Assembly (NCBI GenBank): GCA_001798185.1 | Contig: MGRM01000009.1 | Coordinates: forward strand, 149,745 to 213,744 | Direction of reading: 5' to 3' | DNA: 64,000 nt | Source: Deltaproteobacteria bacterium RIFCSPHIGHO2_02_FULL_44_16 | Lineage (GTDB): Bacteria > UBA10199 > 2-02-FULL-44-16 | Shown: positions 33,337 through 41,800 of the stretch, one piece after another | Layout: every line of letters starts with the position of its first letter | Numbering within the stretch: position 1 is the first letter of the stretch | The notes under the pieces: generated by a model | The model's database searches: none | The model's input: the letters and a program-made list of their open reading frames with translations, nothing else | Told to the model about the DNA's origin: nothing | Program-made: the position numbers and the translations under genes

Positions 33337-34455
33337 ATGCGAGCGGAATGGAAAAAGCATACCCTTGAATTTGTGAAGCCAATGGGAACATCGCGAGGAG
33401 TGATGCAGACGCATGATGTTTACATCCTCTCGCTCCATGATGAAACAACGGGTTGCACTGGTCTTGGGGAATGCTCTCCCCTTCCCGGCTTAAGCATCGA
33501 TGCTCGTCCCGATTTTACTGAAAAACTTTCAGAAGTTTGTGACCATATCAATTCACATCTGGGGTCAAGTCTTGACTTTTCACTTTCATCACTAACACAA
33601 ACAACTTTGTTGAATCGAAAAGTAAAAAGTCAAGACTTGACCCCTTTTGTGCTTGATACAGATTTAGAGAGCTGGCCAAGCATTCGCTTCGCACTTGAAT
33701 CAGCTCATCGCGATCTGGAAACTGGAGGCAAACAACTTCTTTTTGAAAGTGACTTTACGCGAGGAAAACTTTCCATTCCCATCAATGGGCTTGTCGTCAT
33801 GAACGATACAGAAACCATGCTTCGCGAAGCGATTGCCAAAGTTGAATCTGGTTTTGATTGCATCAAAATCAAAATCGGTGCTCTCGATTTTGAAAAGGAA
33901 TGTAAACTCCTTGCTGAAATTCGAAAGCGCTGCGCGCCAGACAAAGTTCAACTCAGACTTGACGCTAATGGCGCATTCGCACCAGATGAGGCATTCGAAA
34001 AATTAGAACGACTGAGCTCTTTTCACATTCACTCGATCGAACAACCTATTAAAACTGGCGCTTTTTCTGTCATGGAAAAACTTTGTTGTGAATCCCCTAT
34101 TCCTATCGCACTTGATGAAGAACTTATTGGTATTCATGATCGAGATGAAAAAGAAAAACTGATCACCACGATTCGTCCGCATTATCTGATTTTGAAACCA
34201 ACACTCCTCGGTGGCATCGCTGCATGCGAAGAATGGATCACTCTCGCAAAGAAACATCACATTGGTTACTGGATTACATCAGCACTTGAATCGAATGTTG
34301 GACTGAATGTCATCGCGCAGTGGACAGCAACACTGAATCCCACGATCCATCAAGGCTTAGGGACTGGTTTGTTGTACAAAAATAATTTTGAAAATTCTTT
34401 GAAGATCAAGGAAGGCAAACTTTGGTATGTTTCCACGTCGTCCGGGCCAAAATAA
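33337..34455 (+). CDS. menC: o-Succinylbenzoate synthase (enolase superfamily)
   Basis: A 372-residue MenC-type enolase-superfamily enzyme of menaquinone biosynthesis. 'GLGECSPLPGLS' is the capping-domain motif. The barrel shows 'CIKIKIG' (KxK), 'LRLDANGAF' (metal Asp), 'IEQPIK' (metal Glu), 'ALDEELIG' and 'LILKPTLLGG' (second catalytic Lys). The order and spacing fit MenC better than generic racemases. Residues ~75-103 are encoded by an inserted palindrome (33561-33644) in a region normally a short loop; the frame is preserved. No other men genes are in the window. Confidence 0.88.
   Translation: MRAEWKKHTLEFVKPMGTSRGVMQTHDVYILSLHDETTGCTGLGECSPLPGLSIDARPDFTEKLSEVCDHINSHLGSSLDFSLSSLTQTTLLNRKVKSQDLTPFVLDTDLESWPSIRFALESAHRDLETGGKQLLFESDFTRGKLSIPINGLVVMNDTETMLREAIAKVESGFDCIKIKIGALDFEKECKLLAEIRKRCAPDKVQLRLDANGAFAPDEAFEKLERLSSFHIHSIEQPIKTGAFSVMEKLCCESPIPIALDEELIGIHDRDEKEKLITTIRPHYLILKPTLLGGIAACEEWITLAKKHHIGYWITSALESNVGLNVIAQWTATLNPTIHQGLGTGLLYKNNFENSLKIKEGKLWYVSTSSGPK
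33561..33644. repeat. 84-bp palindromic element inserted in frame in menC
   Basis: Arms GGGGTCAAGTCTTGACTTTT (33561-33580) and AAAAGTCAAGACTTGACCCC (33625-33644) around a 44-base centre. The 84-base length is 28 codons, so the gene stays open. GGGGTCAAGTCTTGAC-type hairpins are known intergenic repeats elsewhere. Confidence 0.85.
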
Positions 34456-34464
34456 AACGTAAAC

Positions 34465-34501
34465 TTGACTTTGCATAATATATCTCTTATCGTAAAGTCA
34501 A
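34465..34501 (+). promoter_or_regulatory. Inverted repeat in the promoter region of the AAA ATPase gene
   Basis: TTGACTTT and AAAGTCAA, 8-bp perfect arms 21 bases apart, just before the GGAG site of the gene at 34517. The left arm contains a TTGACT -35-like box. This could be an operator for a repressor. Confidence 0.45.
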
Positions 34502-34516
34502 ATTTACGGAGATATT

Positions 34517-35716
34517 ATGGATCTGGATCAACTTTTTGCTTTTCATGAAAATAGCTTAAAAAAAGTACCGCTCACACGTCGCTATCTCTACTCTCGTCTT
34601 GACTGGACACAACGAGCAATTTGTCTGTGGGGAGCCAGAGGGGTTGGGAAGACAACGCTCTTACAACAATATTTTTTAGAAAAATATAATGATGTAGAAA
34701 AGGGCCTCTATATCTCTGCTGACAATATTCAGGTCGCTTCACTCGGATTATTTTCCATTGCTGAAGAGTATTTCAAATATGGTGGAGAACTTCTCATGAT
34801 CGATGAAGTCCACAAATATCCAAACTGGTCGCAAGAAATTAAAAATATTATTGATACCTATAAACAGAAACAGATTTTCTTTAGCGGCAGTTCTGCCATT
34901 GCCTTGAACCAAGGACTTGCAGATCTCTCCAGACGCATCGCAGCATATACCTTACGCGGTCTCTCATTTCGCGAGTTTCTGGAGCTGCAGCATGGTATCC
35001 ATTTTCAACCGTTCACCCTCAATGATATTTTGAAAAATCATATTAAAATTGCCACAAAAATAATACGGCAGACAAATATTCTCAAAAGCTTTCGGGAATA
35101 TGTATCGTGGGGCTATTATCCTTTCTTTTTGGAAAGCCAAGAGTTGTATCATCAGCGTTTATTGCGAGTTATCGAAAGGGTTTTGACAGAAGACATTCCA
35201 GCAATAAGTAACATTACTCCTCCCAAGATTCTCTCTTTAAAAAAATTGCTTTGGCTCATCGCTTCTTCCCAACCCTTTATCCCTCATATCGAAAAAATGA
35301 GCAGCGCCATTCAACTCTCTAAAGAGTATACATACCATTTTGTTGAGTACCTGGAAAAAGCAGGCCTGCTGCATAGCCTTTTTTCTCCTGCAAAAGGATA
35401 CAAACGCATTCGAAAACCAGGTAAGATTTTTTTGGAGAATACAAACATGCTTGAAGCAATTAACGGCTCATTAAAACTTACAGGAGAAACAGGAACCATC
35501 AGAGAAACTTTTTTTGTAAATCAACTCAAAGAGTTGCCGATTTTTTTAGGAGATCGTGCTGACTTTATCGTTGATAAAATAACTTTTGAAATTGGCGGCA
35601 AGAGCAAAAAAGAAACACAATTAGAAAAGGTACAGGACGGATATTTGGTTTTGGATAATATTGAAATAGGGAATCAAAAGAGAATTCCTCTCTATTTATT
35701 TGGATTTCTTTATTAA
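34517..35716 (+). CDS. AAA ATPase (AAA_14) with DUF4143-like C-terminus
   Basis: A 399-residue ATPase of the AAA_14/DUF4143 type. Walker A 'GARGVGKTTLLQQYF', Walker B 'LLMIDEVHKYPNW', sensor 'IFFSGSSAIAL', and 'LRGLSFREFLELQHG'. The C-terminal DUF4143 part is shorter than usual and ends 'IPLYLFGFLY'. These are common orphan ATPases, often near mobile DNA; their role is not established. The start has a GGAG site and an upstream inverted repeat. The second copy of the family is at 50353-51495, only distantly similar. Confidence 0.88.
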   Translation: MDLDQLFAFHENSLKKVPLTRRYLYSRLDWTQRAICLWGARGVGKTTLLQQYFLEKYNDVEKGLYISADNIQVASLGLFSIAEEYFKYGGELLMIDEVHKYPNWSQEIKNIIDTYKQKQIFFSGSSAIALNQGLADLSRRIAAYTLRGLSFREFLELQHGIHFQPFTLNDILKNHIKIATKIIRQTNILKSFREYVSWGYYPFFLESQELYHQRLLRVIERVLTEDIPAISNITPPKILSLKKLLWLIASSQPFIPHIEKMSSAIQLSKEYTYHFVEYLEKAGLLHSLFSPAKGYKRIRKPGKIFLENTNMLEAINGSLKLTGETGTIRETFFVNQLKELPIFLGDRADFIVDKITFEIGGKSKKETQLEKVQDGYLVLDNIEIGNQKRIPLYLFGFLY

Positions 35717-35757
35717 CAAACTGTGGGCATGACAGGGTTCGAACCTGTGACTTCCAC

Positions 35758-35933
35758 TCCCGATGTGGCGCAGATTTTTTGTGGGCATGACAGGGTTCGA
35801 ACCTGTGACTTCCACCGTGTGAGGATGGCACTCTTCCACTGAGTTACATGCCCACAAAAAACTGCACGCCACATCGAGGATCCTCGATGTCGCAAATGAT
35901 TTTTGCAATACAAAAATCATGCGAACATCGGGA
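35758..35933 (-). repeat. 176-nt double-hairpin element carrying a complete tRNA-Val
   Basis: Ends TCCCGATGT and ACATCGGGA are perfect 9-bp inverted repeats. On the minus strand: hairpin 1 with TGATTTTTG/CAAAAATCA stem; centre ATCGAGGATCCTCGA; then hairpin 2, whose arms GATGTGGCG and CGCCACATC continue into the TTTTTTGT/ACAAAAAA tract and the tRNA acceptor, so the loop of hairpin 2 is the inner tRNA-Val. Confidence 0.88.
35782..35853 (-). tRNA. tRNA-Val (anticodon CAC), inner copy
   Basis: Complete minus-strand cloverleaf: acceptor GGGCATG/CATGCCC, D-arm ACTC/GAGT, anticodon stem CCATC/GGTGG with loop CTCACAC, and T-arm ACAGG-TTCGAAC-CCTGT, discriminator A. CCA is not encoded (ACA follows). 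It lies inside the loop of hairpin 2 of the element that splits the outer copy. Confidence 0.92.
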
Positions 35934-36026
35934 CGTGTGAGGATGGCACTCTTCCACTGAGTTACATGCCCAAAAGAGGGATGGACGCTACTAACGTAAG
36001 TCAGGATGAATTTCAAGCAGAAGAAA

Positions 36027-38663
36027 TCACGGCATATTGAGAAGATAAGCCTCTCCGCGACCTAAATTATTCCCCGAACAGTGAGCAGCTCCGAAATCAG
36101 AGGCAAAGATCGCGTAGCGACCATCGCGTGAAATACTGGCACGCGGTTGCACCCAGTAACCGCAACTTGTAGAACGATGATGAGCGAGTCTTCTGACACG
36201 ACCATCGACATATTGAAGGAAAATTTCTCCTTCGAGTGCATTCCATCCGTTACTCTGATCAACGCTTGTCGTGACAAGACAACTCCCTGCTGGGCCACGA
36301 CAGGAGATATGTCCTCCATGTCCCCAACTCATCTGCTGCACATAGGATGGTGCACTTGCAGTTGCTGATCCTGGAAGATCGCGCACGCCTAGGGAAAGCT
36401 GGCCGCTTGGATGATAGAGTTCAAAGACCATAAAAAATTCACTTCCATCAGCGCGTATTCCGAGATCCCCGTGTTGATGGCCATCATACACGCGGCCGAC
36501 AAAGGTCCCTGTTGAAATGTCAAAACTCTCAAGTCCACTGCATCGGCTTGTTCCGTCACGTTTCCACTGCACCATTAAATATCTGCCAGCGGGCGAGACG
36601 CCGACCCAATCGGGCTCAAGGTTTCCCCACTGCGGATCTGGAGCGCAAATCGCGCTGTTGTATAAACCATTGAGTGAAATCGAAGCTCCAAGAGATTGCG
36701 TTTGAAGATTAAGCGCAAAAAGATGTTGATCGCCGTTTTGCATCGATGCCATGCCAGCCATCCACATTCCATTTTCGGAAAGTTCATCGAAGGATTGATT
36801 GCTACGAATTCGTTGATACGATGAAGGAAACGTAAAATGCGGCGTCACACTTCCACTATCGACATCAATATAAAGAACACCGAGCGATGTATCGCCGTTA
36901 CTGTCATATGCCACGATCGTATGCGCAAGCATTGGATGCCAACGTGGAGCATTGATATTTGTTAAGTTCACGGACATCGCTGCAAGCGTATCACGACGAC
37001 GGACCACATACGTATCATCTTCAATAAGAAGAAGGTACTGATTATCTGTAGAAAACGCTTGCAGTTGAGAATAGATCTGCGTTCCAAATCCTCCCTGACT
37101 TACACGATTGGTTACACGACGAAGTGACGTGCCAAAGACCGGATCGACAAAAAGAGAATCATAAGAAGGAAGTGAAAATGTTGATTGCTGTGCAATCACA
37201 CTCGGATCATCGATCACATTCCCGGTTCCTGGAGCTGGCGATGGCGCTGGAGTTGGTTGTGGTATGGGAGATGGCGTTGGCGATGGATTTATCACTGGAC
37301 CTGGTAATCCTGCGATCCCTTGAAGAGGGGCGACAGCCCCAGCAGCACTATGGACACCAACAGGAACTGTTATACTTTCAGAAAAATCAGCTTTGCTGAC
37401 ACGTAAAATAATATCGGTTGGAACTGTAATTCCCGCGACTTCCACAAGCACGCCGGTAATCGAACACCAGTCATACGTAAATGTAGCGCTTGGTGTTGTT
37501 GTTGCATCGATGCGTGTCCAACAACCACTTCCCGCTGGCGAAGCATAGACCTGATACGTCGCATAGCTCGTATCACACTCCGGTCGGAGATAATTATTAA
37601 AACTAAATTTGAAATGAGTTTGACCAAGCACACTCGGATACCACTGACTATCGGCTGGTGCTGAAACCACGAGACTACTTGCTGCAAGATTCCCCATATT
37701 CTGTGGCCATGGATTGCACACAGGTGCAGGAGCCGGCGGTACTGGCACTGGCGCAGGAGCTGGTAGCGGAGGTTCAGGAACTGGTTCAGGTTCAGGTTCT
37801 GGCTCAGGCAACGATGGCAATGCAATCGGTACAGGTCCAGTTGTCATCTCTTCAATCGGAGCACTGCAATCAGTTTGAGCATCATCAGCAGTGCTTGCGC
37901 ACACGACCATACGATAGCGTGTGCCAGGAGTGAGGTACGTGAGCAAAAATCGAAAATTATTATTGGCAATGCTTCCAAAAATTCTTCCACGTGGAACTGT
38001 ATCATTTTTTAGTTCCACACAATTGCCACCATCAAGCGCACATTGATAAAGTTTATAACTTCTATAGGACGGAAGCGCATTTGTATTTCGCGTCATTGAA
38101 AATTCGAGCAGATGATCCGCAGCAATCGTGCGAGTGATGTCAAAAGGGAAACTTAGCGCAGCAAGAGGAAGAGCGATAGCCCCATCGCTTGGATTGAGAG
38201 GAGCACTCCCCTGCGTCGTCGCCACAAAGATCGGATAGGTAAATCGCTGTACGCCGTTATTTCCCGTCACTTCGAAGTGATACGTTGTTCCGGGAATAAG
38301 TCGTTGCGCCTGTAATCGAAACGAACTCGTATAGGGTTCACTGAGAATATAGACCTGCGGTGTGGTCGTGCGATCGATGGAGAAAAATTGAGACGATCCT
38401 TCGTACGCAAATTTCACCGAAAAATGTCGTGTGCGATAGGTGCTTATTGGAAGTACTGAACTGTCGAGAGGGACGACGATCGAGTGATAGCCCGTTGTAG
38501 TAGAAGCTGTTGCAGAACTCTCGGCTTTCGTCAGAAGTGAATCGAGACTCAGCTCACTAAAATCTTCGTCAACCAGTTCATGTTCTGGGAATTCGCTCTC
38601 TGTCGCAGATCCGCATCCCGAAACGATCATACTGCAAAGAAGGATCACATAAAGACGCTTCAT
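36027..38663 (-). CDS. Large lipoprotein with C-terminal propeller-like region
   Basis: 878 residues. Start at 38663 (GGAGG six bases upstream, inside the ATGGAGG of an alternative start) gives MKRLYVILLCSMIVSGC, a lipobox ending at SGC. About residues 60-290 are fibronectin/Ig-like ('LIPGTTYHFEVTGNNGVQRF', 'LTPGTRYRMVVCAS'). A Pro/Glu-rich linker (PEPEPVPEPP...) follows, then another beta domain and a second linker. From ~500 the protein has WD40/PD40-like strands ('QLQAFSTDNQYLLLIEDDTYVV', 'GHGGHISCRG', 'ISRDGRYAIFASDFG'). Likely surface-exposed; ligand unknown. Confidence 0.8.
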   Translation of the reverse strand: MKRLYVILLCSMIVSGCGSATESEFPEHELVDEDFSELSLDSLLTKAESSATASTTTGYHSIVVPLDSSVLPISTYRTRHFSVKFAYEGSSQFFSIDRTTTPQVYILSEPYTSSFRLQAQRLIPGTTYHFEVTGNNGVQRFTYPIFVATTQGSAPLNPSDGAIALPLAALSFPFDITRTIAADHLLEFSMTRNTNALPSYRSYKLYQCALDGGNCVELKNDTVPRGRIFGSIANNNFRFLLTYLTPGTRYRMVVCASTADDAQTDCSAPIEEMTTGPVPIALPSLPEPEPEPEPVPEPPLPAPAPVPVPPAPAPVCNPWPQNMGNLAASSLVVSAPADSQWYPSVLGQTHFKFSFNNYLRPECDTSYATYQVYASPAGSGCWTRIDATTTPSATFTYDWCSITGVLVEVAGITVPTDIILRVSKADFSESITVPVGVHSAAGAVAPLQGIAGLPGPVINPSPTPSPIPQPTPAPSPAPGTGNVIDDPSVIAQQSTFSLPSYDSLFVDPVFGTSLRRVTNRVSQGGFGTQIYSQLQAFSTDNQYLLLIEDDTYVVRRRDTLAAMSVNLTNINAPRWHPMLAHTIVAYDSNGDTSLGVLYIDVDSGSVTPHFTFPSSYQRIRSNQSFDELSENGMWMAGMASMQNGDQHLFALNLQTQSLGASISLNGLYNSAICAPDPQWGNLEPDWVGVSPAGRYLMVQWKRDGTSRCSGLESFDISTGTFVGRVYDGHQHGDLGIRADGSEFFMVFELYHPSGQLSLGVRDLPGSATASAPSYVQQMSWGHGGHISCRGPAGSCLVTTSVDQSNGWNALEGEIFLQYVDGRVRRLAHHRSTSCGYWVQPRASISRDGRYAIFASDFGAAHCSGNNLGRGEAYLLNMP

Positions 38664-38699
38664 ATTTTCCTCCATACTGCATCGTGACCAAAACTTTAT

Positions 38700-38815
38700 G
38701 TCATTGCGAGGAGTCTCCCAAGATTCGTGGGGGACGACGAAGCAATCTCCTGCAGACAGTGTGCTCAGGAGATCGCCACGCCCGCCAGTGAACTATTGGC
38801 GGGCTCGCGATGACA
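38700..38815. repeat. Dispersed repeat, CATTGCGAGGAG type
   Basis: Begins GTCATTGCGAGGAGTC and contains GACGAAGCAATC, ending GGGCTCGCGATGACA; the ends are inverted (TGTCATCGCGAGC on the other strand). The same vocabulary occurs at 699-746 and 46428-46575. Such repeats are widespread intergenic elements in many genomes. Confidence 0.75.
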
Positions 38816-38831
38816 CCACTTGAAACAGACC

Positions 38832-41800
38832 TTAAAACCAGATTGGATTCTCATCGATAAAATCCATCACAGCATTGTACTTGGCGCTGCCTGGTTGATC
38901 CTGATATTCGAGCAATCCCCAATATCCGTGTTTTCCATAGGTGCCGACGCTGTCAAAAAGGACAAAGAGTTCTCCGCCGCGCGCCTTCCATCCGTTGAGA
39001 TATTGTGTATAGAGTTGACCCATGCGCGGATCGCGATTCACATTGGCAAGCAGATCGTGAACATCTTTGTACTGATCGTCAAGAATAGCTCCGCGAACAA
39101 CAAGATGCTGACCCCCTTCATACGCAAGAAGATCAACACCGTGCGCAGCAGCAACTTGAAAACTGCGGTCCATATATTGAAACGCAACCTGAAGTGTTGC
39201 AGGAATACCGCCTGGAGGAACCGGCGCTTGCGCACTATTCAGTAAACCTCCGGCAAAAAGTTCCTGGAAAACTTTATCAACACCGCCATCAGCATCAGCC
39301 ATCCACGACCGCACAGCAGCAACGTTGCCAGTATCAACCATGAATCCAAAATAAGGAGCGATCGCGAGCGCGTCGATTTGGCTCCCACATGTCTTTCCGC
39401 CATTTTCTGCGGCATAGAGAGGACAGGAGAGTTCTTGATTGCTCACCCCAATACTCGCCGCCTGCGAACCCATCACGCAAACAACACGACTCTCTTCTCC
39501 TGTAAAAACCTGCTTCCAGATGTTGCACATTTCAACCGTCCGTTTTGCAAACCAGTTGAGCTTTGCGATATTCGGATCGGTCTGCTGTGGCCACTGTTGT
39601 AAACCCTTTTGCGTCATATAATTTCCACCGATGCTATAGGGATAAGCTCCGTTCCAGACTTCGTTTCCATATTCGAGATAAACTTTCTGCTGACTTCCGA
39701 GTAGTGATTTGGTGAGCAGCGCATACTGACGAACGAAATCATCTGACGCCGCATGTTGCATTTCAATCCAAGGATCAGCCCCAGTTTTGTTCGCCATTTC
39801 AATCATCACTTCTGGCGGAGCACCTTTATATGAGTCGCTCCAACGCGCATCGCTGATGAGCGTCCGCTGATCCCATTCTTGAATGAACATTTCATTCACT
39901 TGCGTGAAATGTAAAAATCGAAGCGTTTTAAATTTTGCTATCTTCTGTAAAAACAGAGGATGAAAAATTTGCGTTGCATAATTTTCTTCAAAACTGCTGA
40001 AGACTCCGGAGCAGCTGCTGGCATCTGCATGGAAGCTTAAAGAATCACCATCACAGGTGCCGCCTGGCGGAAGGACGCGAATATTTCGAATGTAATTTCC
40101 GGTATGATTCGGATCGGTCTTCCTGATACGAAGTAAAATGCCTGCATTGGGTCGCACATCGATCACATCGCGACCAAGTGAAGAAGCCGCAACATTTTTC
40201 ACGGCATCCATCTCGTACTCGATCACTCCCTCACCATCATAGAGAACAATATATTGACCACCGGGATAGTGAGCTCCCTTGATATGGCCATGAATGAACG
40301 CTGATGCATATCGATACGCTGCATTTGCGTCATCGATTGCAGGAAGCGATTTCACCCAACCATCTGCATCGAGATCGAGTTTCGCTTGTTCTTTCGTATC
40401 CCATCCAGACGCAGGACAGGATGATGGATTTCCATCGGGACGATATTTATTGCACTGCGTATACCACCCGCCCGAAGATTTCATTCCATCAAGCACCACC
40501 CACTCCGGACTCCAATATCCAAAAGTTCCAAGGTTCACACCGAGCGGTGACGATGCGTTCACATAGGATGGATGAGGTGGTTGTGGAGTCGGCGTTGGCT
40601 CAGGATCAGGAGCAGGTTCTGGTTGAGGTTCTGGAGTTGGGGCTGGCGACGGCTCTGGAACAGGCGCCGGTATTGGTTTAGGTGACGGGACGGGTGTCGG
40701 CTCTGGTTGTGGAACTGGTGGTGGTTCTGGAACCGGAGTCGTCTCTGGTGGCAAACCTTGTCCCGGCACAACATCGCTTACAAGTCGGAACGAATCAGCG
40801 ATATTCCCATCAATATCTTTGAAGTAACAAGCAGCTTCGTTCGCAACACCATCTTTATTGAATTCGCAAAAGAGCGCTCCAAAATTTCCATTTTGTAGCG
40901 TGCCATAGTTGGCAGCAAACCACGCCTCTTGGCCGAGCCATTGATTCTTGAGAAACTCGACACTTCTTCCGCCAAGACCTGAGATAAATCCAAATGTCTG
41001 GCCATAGTCGATATGCATCGTGTTGTTCGTAGAAACAACATGACGTGCTGCAAGATTATCAAAGAGATACGAGCGCGCATAAACGTGATTATGCGCTGTG
41101 GCGAGAATCGCGCCAGCGTTGCGACATTCTTCCTGAGGCAGATTGATCGACGCTTTGTAACTATCCAAATTGTTATGCATCGAACAAATTCTCCACATCG
41201 AAGCGCTGGCAGCAAATGCATTTCGGATATAGCTTGTATGATCGGTTCCAGCGATTCCGGCTCCTGAAAGAACAAATCTCATTCCACGATAATCACAGGT
41301 TTGATTCACCCCGAGACCTCCACTACACGTGAGGCCACTGATGCGACTGATGCGTGACTGCATTTTACTGAAATACGTATCCCACGGCACATCATGATGA
41401 CCCATCGAAATGAGAAGCGGAAAATCACTTCCAAGATATTGGTCGATCAATCGTTCCCATTCGCCAGGATCATTATTGTAATTGAGATCGCCCTGAATCA
41501 TCAGAAGATCAGTCCCTTCGTCATGGATCAATTGAAGGAGAGCTTCACCACCAACGGTGCCATTCATGTCCCCCGTAAAGGCGATCTTGAAATTGACAGG
41601 CGTTGCATTTGGATCAGGCGCTGGAGGTGGAGGAGGAGGCGGTGGAGAAGATACAGGAGGCGATTCAATCGTGCCGCGTCCATGCAGAAAACCGACAAGC
41701 TGTGTCCCATCACCGAGTTCTCCGTTGGTGCAATCGAGTCCAGCATTGAGACACTTCGTCACAAAGGTTCGAACGATCTCATCATCCCATCCGTTAAACC

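Larger units (their letters stand above)
35724..35971 (-). pseudogene. Outer tRNA-Val split by an element carrying a second tRNA-Val
   Basis: The 5' half (35934-35971) and 3' half (35724-35757) join to a 72-nt tRNA-Val(CAC) identical to the inner gene at 35782-35853. The break falls one base inside the 3' strand of the anticodon stem, close to the canonical tRNA intron site. The intervening block is 35758-35933. No bases of the tRNA are lost or duplicated at the junction. Confidence 0.9.

Noticed and set aside
35758-35933. Group I or group II intron in tRNA-Val
   Set aside because: The block is 176 nt and mostly another tRNA; it lacks intron core motifs and any ORF.
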